Source: Stereocaulon alpinum
Lineage: Eukaryota; Ascomycota; Lecanoromycetes; Lecanorales; Stereocaulaceae
Reading direction: 5' to 3'
Assembly (NCBI GenBank): GCA_018257865.1
Contig: JAEUBA010000027.1
Coordinates: 1-64,000, forward strand
DNA length: 64,000 nucleotides
The translations under genes and the position numbers were made by a program. The notes under the pieces were generated by a model that saw only the letters and a list, made by a program, of their open reading frames with translations, did no database searches and was not told the DNA's origin. Below are positions 58,178-64,000 of this stretch, piece by piece; the first letter of the stretch is position 1, and the number at the start of each line of letters is the position of its first letter.

Positions 58178-59179
58178 CTAATGGTCGATACCGCATGGTA
58201 GAGATACATCGGCCCTCCCTGATCGCAAGCAGCCCAAGCATAGCCCCACGTTATCTTTGAAGCCCTTCAACTTTGCCTTACGCCACTTTCTGTTGTTTGG
58301 CTGTGAATGTCGGTAGCCATAAGCGCATAGCGAACTCGGTGAGTGCAGAGACAGCTCCTTCAGCTCCGCTGCCTTTTCAAGAGCATCTATCATTGATATG
58401 TCATAAAGTGGCAGACCCCACAAGCCCAATTTCTGCAAGGCCTTTATGTTGGCTTGAACATATATTGCTCCAAGGCCGCAGTCACAGGTTGTGTCACGGC
58501 ATTCAATCCCGTCAATGAATATCTGTTGAAGTTCGGCCCGCTTCTGGGTTCTCTCCACTTCAAGAAGCGCTGTGGTCCAAGATTAGTAAACAGGTGGCAA
58601 TCAGCAAGTGGGTGGCTTACCGAACGTCTTCCAGGGGAGGATATCGCCATAATCACCCTCAGCTAGTGTTATGTAACAGTGACGATGGTTGAAGATCAGT
58701 TCTCGTGTTGTCTCTTCGAAACCCTTGGCATTGTTGAAAAGGTACGCGGCTGCCATGAGACACAGGAGTTCCTTCGGATGCTTGACGTCCCTAAGCTCCA
58801 ACCACTTGGCCATGGCGTGTTTCAGAGCGACCGCGCAGTCGTACTTGTCTGCGGTGATGGCAAGCTTGACGACCTCCTTCGGGCTGAGCACGTCTGGCAC
58901 GAGGTCGTTATGATGATGGATGACGTTACATATCGTTGTCATCACTTCTGCGTCGTCGTCTGGTATGGATATCTGTTTTGGAAAATCTGCGTGACGTTCT
59001 TGGCCTTCGCGAAAGTGAGGCCCCAACATGGCACTGAACACTTTCGACGCCATCTTCAAGGCATGCGCATGAACTCTCAGTCGGACTTTTCCAGGGCCAA
59101 CGATCAAGATCACATCACCATCAGGCGCAATCATTTCAGTCTCATCGAGAGCCTCGGTAACCTTGTCGGCCTCCGTCAT
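58178..59179 (-). CDS. BTB/POZ domain protein
   Basis: BTB domains mediate dimerisation and can link targets to Cul3 ubiquitin ligases. The product is 316 residues from exons 59179-58621 and 58569-58178 (51-nt intron). The BTB core reads GDVILIVGPGKVRLRVHAHA, LKMASKVFSAMLGP and ISIPDDDAEVMTTICNVIHH, followed by helices VVKLAITADKYDC and LKHAMAKWL. The C-terminal part has paired Cys (CRDTTCDCG, LCLGCL) and no known domain. The frame is open further upstream to 59,356. I chose the ATG just before the domain because the upstream extension is Ser/Arg-rich and resembles a leader; the longer start is possible. Confidence 0.82.
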
Positions 59180-59356
59180 GACCGCTGTTCGGTGAAGTAG
59201 GTGCTTTAACACAGTGCTGGGGTAGTGAGTAAGCGGATAGCGAGGTTTACTTGACTTGGGATGGCTGGAGCTGCAACTTGTGTAAAGGCGTTTAATGGTC
59301 ATTGAGATCAACGAGAGTGAGAAATGAGGTGAGCGTGTAGTAGGACAAGATTTCAT

Positions 59357-60052
59357 AAGTGTTGAAAGTGCCGAGCATCAAGGGTGAATGTATTGATATC
59401 ACTAGTCCTGATACAGTCATCAACACATCTCGACATGACGGTGAGGCTTTGATGAACGTCTTCAGGAAAGAGGCAGGAAGTGAAGTGCCATCACCGCACG
59501 ACAGGTCTATGGACGTATGTCAGCAACGCCTGTCCAGAGCTTGGCCATTGGCGAACATTGGCGATATGCTATCTCATCGTCAATCATCAGTTTCAGACCG
59601 TTGACCTCTTTGTTTCGAAACATGGGCCTTGAGCTTGTGGGAAATGGTAGATGGGACTACGTCCCATGGTCTGAGACCAGGAATAGCTGAGTCTTCGGCC
59701 AAGTCATGACGACTTTGGGTGCCTCACTTACTGGAGACTTATGTGCAGACCGCCTCATACTTCAAATGAATCAGCACCGTATATCTCAGAGAAACGCCAA
59801 TCTATCATATCCTTTGCCGCGCATAGGTAGACTAGCCTATTTGACAGGTTTCTATGGCACTCAGTCAGCAAGGCGAACAGCCGCCTAGGATTTTGGACAT
59901 CATCGTATGGTTTGAGAAGTCCATCTCGTTCGATTGTGACAATGTTGACACATCGTCAAGTTCTTCAAAGAAGTCTTGTCTCCAGCAAAACATCACTCAT
60001 CATTCATCACGCATACCCAATTTCCCATCCGATATGTTCTCCGTCCTCCTCA
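59357..60052. other. Intergenic region, no gene supported
   Basis: Only short frames without domains occur here. It lies upstream of the BTB gene and downstream of the small acidic protein gene. Confidence 0.4.
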
Positions 60053-60553
60053 TCACTTCGGTCCATCCTGATTTAACCCCAACGGATTTTCAGCTGTCAT
60101 CTCCTCTCCTGCAATAGGCCTCTCATCCTCCTTCTGCTGCGCCTCCTGCTTCGCGGCATGATCACTCGCATGACCGAACGTCTGTGGTGCCTTGAACAAC
60201 CCTCCCACAACCGGCTCGACAATACCCCCTACAGGCTTCGCAGCGGTCTCGAGACCTTTGCCGACAGGACCTCCCACTTTGCCAAGGGCGCCTTCGATCT
60301 TCTCGCCAGCGGCATTGCCGTAGCCTTGGGGCGCGGAGAGGACGCTGCCTACAGATCGGACGCATTAATGTTAGCTAAGGTACTATGGAGGATGGAAAAT
60401 GAAAAAGATACCCCATCCACCTTTCTTCTTGGGAGCTTCCTCTCCTCCTTCCTTGGGCACTTCCTCTCCTCCTTCTTGGGGCGCTTGCTCCGTCTCTTGT
60501 GTTTCCTCGGCCTGAGGCTCTTCAGTGTGCGCTTCTTCCTTTGGCTGTTCCAT
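60053..60553 (-). CDS. Small acidic, glycine-rich protein
   Basis: The product is 145 residues from exons 60553-60412 and 60348-60053 (63-nt intron, GT-AG, phase 1). The first exon encodes a Glu/Gln-rich start with a duplicated unit (QEGGEEVPKEGGEEAPKKKG). The second encodes a glycine-rich, weakly repetitive segment (GYGNAAGEKIEGALGKVGG, then GPVGKGLETAAKPVGGI) resembling hydrophilic, stress-type disordered proteins of ascomycetes, and a charged tail (AKQEAQQKEDERP). No enzyme motif is present. Function is unknown. Confidence 0.72.
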
Positions 60554-61198
60554 CGTTGATTATCTGCTATTCAATGTACTCAGATGAGCTCGAAGTTACT
60601 GAGATGCAGTCACTTCCTGTTGCTGGTAATATGCAAGTAGAAGGAGGCTGGTGTAGGAGCTGGCAAGGCAAACATACTGGTATTGGCAGCGGGCAGATGA
60701 CCAGTGACGTTGGTGTTGCTGATCGCCCGCTGTCAGAAGTGGGGCTGTTGACGAATACTGAAACCCTGCTTTTCAGGGGCCGAACAGCGGGCGCTTTGCC
60801 GCTTATGGAAAGGCCGCTTTGGCATCGAGATGGGTCAACGCGTCTCAACGCGAACTACGTTCTTTCTTCCTACATCTTCTATAGCAAATTGAGATTGTCA
60901 ATTGATCTTTTTGAAGGCTGCCATGATCTGGGTCCCACACTGTCTATGGCTTTACGTTCTTATCCAGATGCTAGTGCTAAAGTGGCATTCTCGCCATCAC
61001 GACCAATGCCTTCACAGCACCATAATTATTCGCACCTGTAAAAGCCGTCCATCGGATTAGTCTACAGAGTTCGATTGGATGTCGGAAATCAAGTTGAAAT
61101 GTGGTTTATATTTGGAGCATTGAGTCGTATTTCTAACGAGCTGAAAACCGTCATCCCCTCTCAATGCGCGCAACAGTTTCCACCTTCATTTCTGAAGA
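60554..61198. other. Intergenic region, no gene supported
   Basis: A plus-strand frame across 60,499-61,041 overlaps the small acidic protein gene in antisense and lacks domains; I treat it as a shadow. Confidence 0.4.
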
Positions 61199-61825
61199 CT
61201 AAATCAATCTAGTAACGTCAAGGATCGGCTTGCCGATCAGAAAAAGGAGAGACATCAGATATTGCGTGTGTGACAAAGTTACTGAAGCGTTGCTCATTCC
61301 CTCGAAGCATGCATACATTTCGTTTGGCGGACCCAAAGGGTTGTAGCACGTGAGCACTATGATGACCGCAAGTATCCGTACGACGACTTCGAGTAGCACC
61401 CAACAGAGTACCGCATACATAAAGTGTTTGACCAGATACATTCCACACTTACTGGCAATTGACCAATTGATGTTTTGCTCAATGACAGCGTTAGGAAGGC
61501 GAAAACGACCTGGGAGATCGGCGTTTGGTGGCACAAGCTTGAGAAGTAAGGGTCGCCGACAGAAAGGACATGAATTCTGTCTCTGTTCAGAGAGTGGTGC
61601 CAGCCATCTTAATAGGCAGGTCGCGCCCACAACGTGGCCACACGCCAGCTTGATAGCCATCTCTGGGTTGTCGGTGCTGAGATACGGCTCCTCGCAGATA
61701 TGGCAGACGAAGTCATGCTTCAAGTCCTCCTCGGTCGGGACAGTGAACCTGCTTGAGATCATCGCCAGTAGCGTCCTGGTATGAGACTGGCGAGCTTCAC
61801 TCGGTGTGGTACGCTGGTCGTTCAT
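61199..61825 (-). CDS. RING-finger protein with membrane segments
   Basis: RING fingers bind two zinc ions and usually act as E3 ubiquitin ligases. It is a single exon of 208 residues. The RING runs from about residue 41: CHICEEPYL, KLACGHVVGATCLLRWL, SCPFCRRPLL, giving C-x2-C ... C-x-H-x5-C ... C-x2-C. After it come two or three hydrophobic segments (YAVLCWVLLEVVVRILAVII, YLMSLLFLIGKPIL), so the protein is probably anchored in a membrane with the RING outside the bilayer. A paralogue lies on the opposite strand at the window end. Confidence 0.82.
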   Translation of the reverse strand: MNDQRTTPSEARQSHTRTLLAMISSRFTVPTEEDLKHDFVCHICEEPYLSTDNPEMAIKLACGHVVGATCLLRWLAPLSEQRQNSCPFCRRPLLLKLVPPNADLPGRFRLPNAVIEQNINWSIASKCGMYLVKHFMYAVLCWVLLEVVVRILAVIIVLTCYNPLGPPNEMYACFEGMSNASVTLSHTQYLMSLLFLIGKPILDVTRLI

Positions 61826-63454
61826 GACGGCAATCGAGGACGTACGCCGGCGTGATATGGGTTTGAATTCGGATTTGCGGCGAAAGTGACGCAGATTCCT
61901 GTCAAAGTGAATTTTTTGGAATGATCTCGGGGCCTGAAATAGCGATTAAAGGTTCATGAATGCAGGAGTGGTGAATGAAAGAAGGATAACAATCTCTTTG
62001 TTGAGCTGGCGAGTAGAACAAAACAATGCCATTGTTCGCTTTATCATTGCTGATGGCTTACTGTATACTCTCAGACAATCAGTATAAAATCTCTTTCCCT
62101 TGAGTCGTCAAGCAGGCCATCATTGGCTCGGCCATTTGTGTTGAAGCTCTACCCCAAAACATTAGATTGGGGTACACTGCACTACAGGTATGGAAATTGA
62201 GGTAGGACTGTGTCACCGTTCTTAGTGTTCTAGCTGTAAGTGCAAGTCAAATCCCCACAATCAGTTCGACGAGGCAGAATCTTTGTACCACCAAAGGCTG
62301 TCATTGTATGAAATAAAAATTGACGTTGTATTCCCAAATGTCTATATTACCTGCTTCAACGCATAGTCTCTACCCCTCGCCATCGTTCGGCATCACGCAC
62401 GTCACGACAAGGAGGGTTCGCATACCCTACCGCACACAGCACATCTCACAGTAAGCCTCAGCTCACCGTGCTGGAATCCCTGTTTGGAGGGGGGATCATG
62501 AGTCTCTGTTTCCTACTCCGACAGAGACATATTACCTCGGAGGTGCTGGGTATCATTGGTAGATTAGAGAGAGTCATGCGAGGTTGAGTTATCGTGCTCG
62601 TGCGTATCTTGAGTCTGTGGAGGTCTGAGGCTCGTTTGACGAATGGGTGTGTATGAGCTTTGGTGGCTGAGGTACGTACAAAGCGCCAGACTGATGTTTA
62701 TTCTATTGAACTCCCTGCAAATTGTTGTGAAGGAATACCATGATAATCTCATATAGCCCGCTGATGCCGTGTTACCAAACCCTTAGCCAGTACGCAGTTT
62801 CAGAGCATGTCGTTGTCAGGCTCCACGAGCAGAGTGTGCCAATTCACATTGTGTACAAGTCGCACAGTAGCAATGTATAAGAACGCAAGAGTGGGTCATT
62901 ACTAGTAAAGTATGGCAGAACTTTTACTACTAGCAGAAGACACAGTGAGCTTTGAATAAGTCTTAAGAGGCATGAGGCGGTGGTCGGAAGATTTCCTGGA
63001 AACAGAAGCATGGCCGAGAGTCAGATATTTGGGGGTGCCACTGTAGAGGTATTTCTCTCTTATTAGAGCCCTACTCTATGCTTACTGAATATTTCGCTAG
63101 CGGTTGATGGGGACTAGGAAGCTTCGTGAGAGCGATTATCGTGGCTCAAGAATGGCTTTCGGCGAACACCCCACCGTCTCTGTCTGTCACCTCAGAGAAT
63201 CGTGCAAGCCACCAAAGCCAATTGCTAAGTGTCACAAAGGTACAATCTCATTGTCTGAAAATGCTGCTAACACATCTTCGAAGACAAAGAGCTGCAGCCT
63301 TTCCCGATTCCCGAGACAGCCACACTGGCGTCTGATCCTGATTCGCCTTTCGTCCTGCTAACATTCGTCAACCTGCCATCACCAGGACCCGGACTCCCAA
63401 CGTCACGAAGAAAATCACCTATCCACCAGCAATTACGCTTGAACCATCTTCACC
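61826..63454. other. Divergent intergenic region between the two RING genes
   Basis: This 1.6 kb separates the start codons of two divergent RING-finger paralogues. Only short frames without domains are present, and no recognisable repeat. Confidence 0.45.
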
Positions 63455-64000
63455 ATGGACCGTCCATCTGTGGCCTCCAATTCAGCACTCGATCACCGTA
63501 CCAAGGACTTAGCAAGACGAATACACTCAAGCTGTTCCATTCCAACAGCCGAGGAACTCGATAGCAAAGAATGTTACATCTGCGCGAAGCCATTCCTTAC
63601 GACACGGAAACCCGAAATGCCCATAAAGCTCAGTTGCGGACACATTTTCGGCATGACTTGCTTACTGACATGGCTTGATCCCTTATCGGAAACCGGAAGC
63701 AACAGCTGCCCCCTTTGTAGAAGGCCAGTGCTTGGGGAGCCAGAGCCGGACCATGAAGCCATCAGAAGGAATATACTGACAAGGTTCGACGCAACGGTAC
63801 CTCGAACGTCTGTCTGTGGACAAGTGAACAGGGACGACGAGATCGTCGAGTGGATGAAAGGCGCGGAGGATCGCTATGAAGAGTTGATCGATACCCTTAT
63901 CATGATGCTAGCGGATGATATACAGGATCCTGAGCTGTGGATTCGTCTTTTCCCTATTGTCCTAGAAGCTATCAATACCCTGACTTGGGACCGTTTTTTC
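63455..64000 (+). CDS. RING-finger protein, partial at window end
   Basis: The frame is open from ATG 63,455 to the last base (182 codons) with no stop, so the 3' end lies outside. The RING at about residues 42-95 reads CYICAKPFL, KLSCGHIFGMTCLLTWLDPL, SCPLCRRPVL and matches the neighbouring minus-strand RING protein almost position for position. After it, the sequence is charged and helical (DDEIVEWMKGAEDRYEELI) and not the membrane segments seen in the paralogue, so the two differ outside the RING. Putative E3 ubiquitin ligase; target unknown. Confidence 0.82.
   Translation, partial: MDRPSVASNSALDHRTKDLARRIHSSCSIPTAEELDSKECYICAKPFLTTRKPEMPIKLSCGHIFGMTCLLTWLDPLSETGSNSCPLCRRPVLGEPEPDHEAIRRNILTRFDATVPRTSVCGQVNRDDEIVEWMKGAEDRYEELIDTLIMMLADDIQDPELWIRLFPIVLEAINTLTWDRFF

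Noticed and set aside
60499..61041. 180-codon plus-strand frame
   Set aside because: It overlaps the spliced small acidic protein gene in antisense and has no domain.

Overview
The window is from a filamentous ascomycete, most likely a Dothideomycete (Pleosporales-like). The evidence is short GT-AG introns of about 45-90 nt, typical ascomycete families (Zn2Cys6 regulator, SAT-KS-AT-PT-ACP-ACP-TE polyketide synthase, F-box, BTB and rhodopsin-like genes), and a sharp split between a TA-rich repeat block bearing the marks of repeat-induced point mutation (RIP) and a normal-composition gene region. No RNA gene or CRISPR array was seen.

Layout. (1) 1-8.9 kb: mutated, nested retrotransposon debris. 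A Ty3/Gypsy relic lies on the minus strand (integrase, RNase H, reverse transcriptase at about 2.3-7 kb), a Ty1/Copia reverse transcriptase/RNase H tail lies on the plus strand (7.3-8.0 kb), and a polypurine tract plus LTR-like start sits near 8.83 kb. (2) 9-25 kb: two related F-box/jacalin-like genes, a broken secreted NucA/NucB nuclease gene, an NTF2-like protein, a multi-pass membrane protein, a chromate transporter preceded by an 88-bp minisatellite, and a CYP52-like P450. (3) 25-33.8 kb: a gene-poor stretch, a protein with a fungal STAND-type N-terminus, and a cAMP-receptor-like GPCR. (4) 33.8-53.8 kb: a gene cluster of the dihydroxynaphthalene (DHN) type. It has a non-reducing PKS, an AflR-type regulator, a naphthol reductase (SDR), scytalone dehydratase and, after a 4.6 kb low-complexity gap, a laccase. 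(5) 54-64 kb: a rhodopsin-like membrane protein, a BTB protein, a small acidic glycine-rich protein and two divergent RING-finger paralogues, the last cut by the window end.

How the genes work together. In the known DHN pathway a PKS makes tetrahydroxynaphthalene, an SDR and a scytalone dehydratase alternate reduction and dehydration to 1,8-DHN, and a laccase polymerises or couples the product. All four activities plus a pathway-type regulator lie within 20 kb here, but with an AflR-type factor rather than the Cmr1-type factor usual beside Pleosporalean melanin PKS genes. The reductase has an unusual N-terminal extension, and the dehydratase may have one too. The set could be a melanin locus or a dedicated locus for a DHN-derived metabolite; sequence alone cannot decide.

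Exon structures were worked out by hand from splice consensus and reading phase. For the multi-exon genes I totalled, spliced lengths are multiples of three, but no transcript evidence was available.
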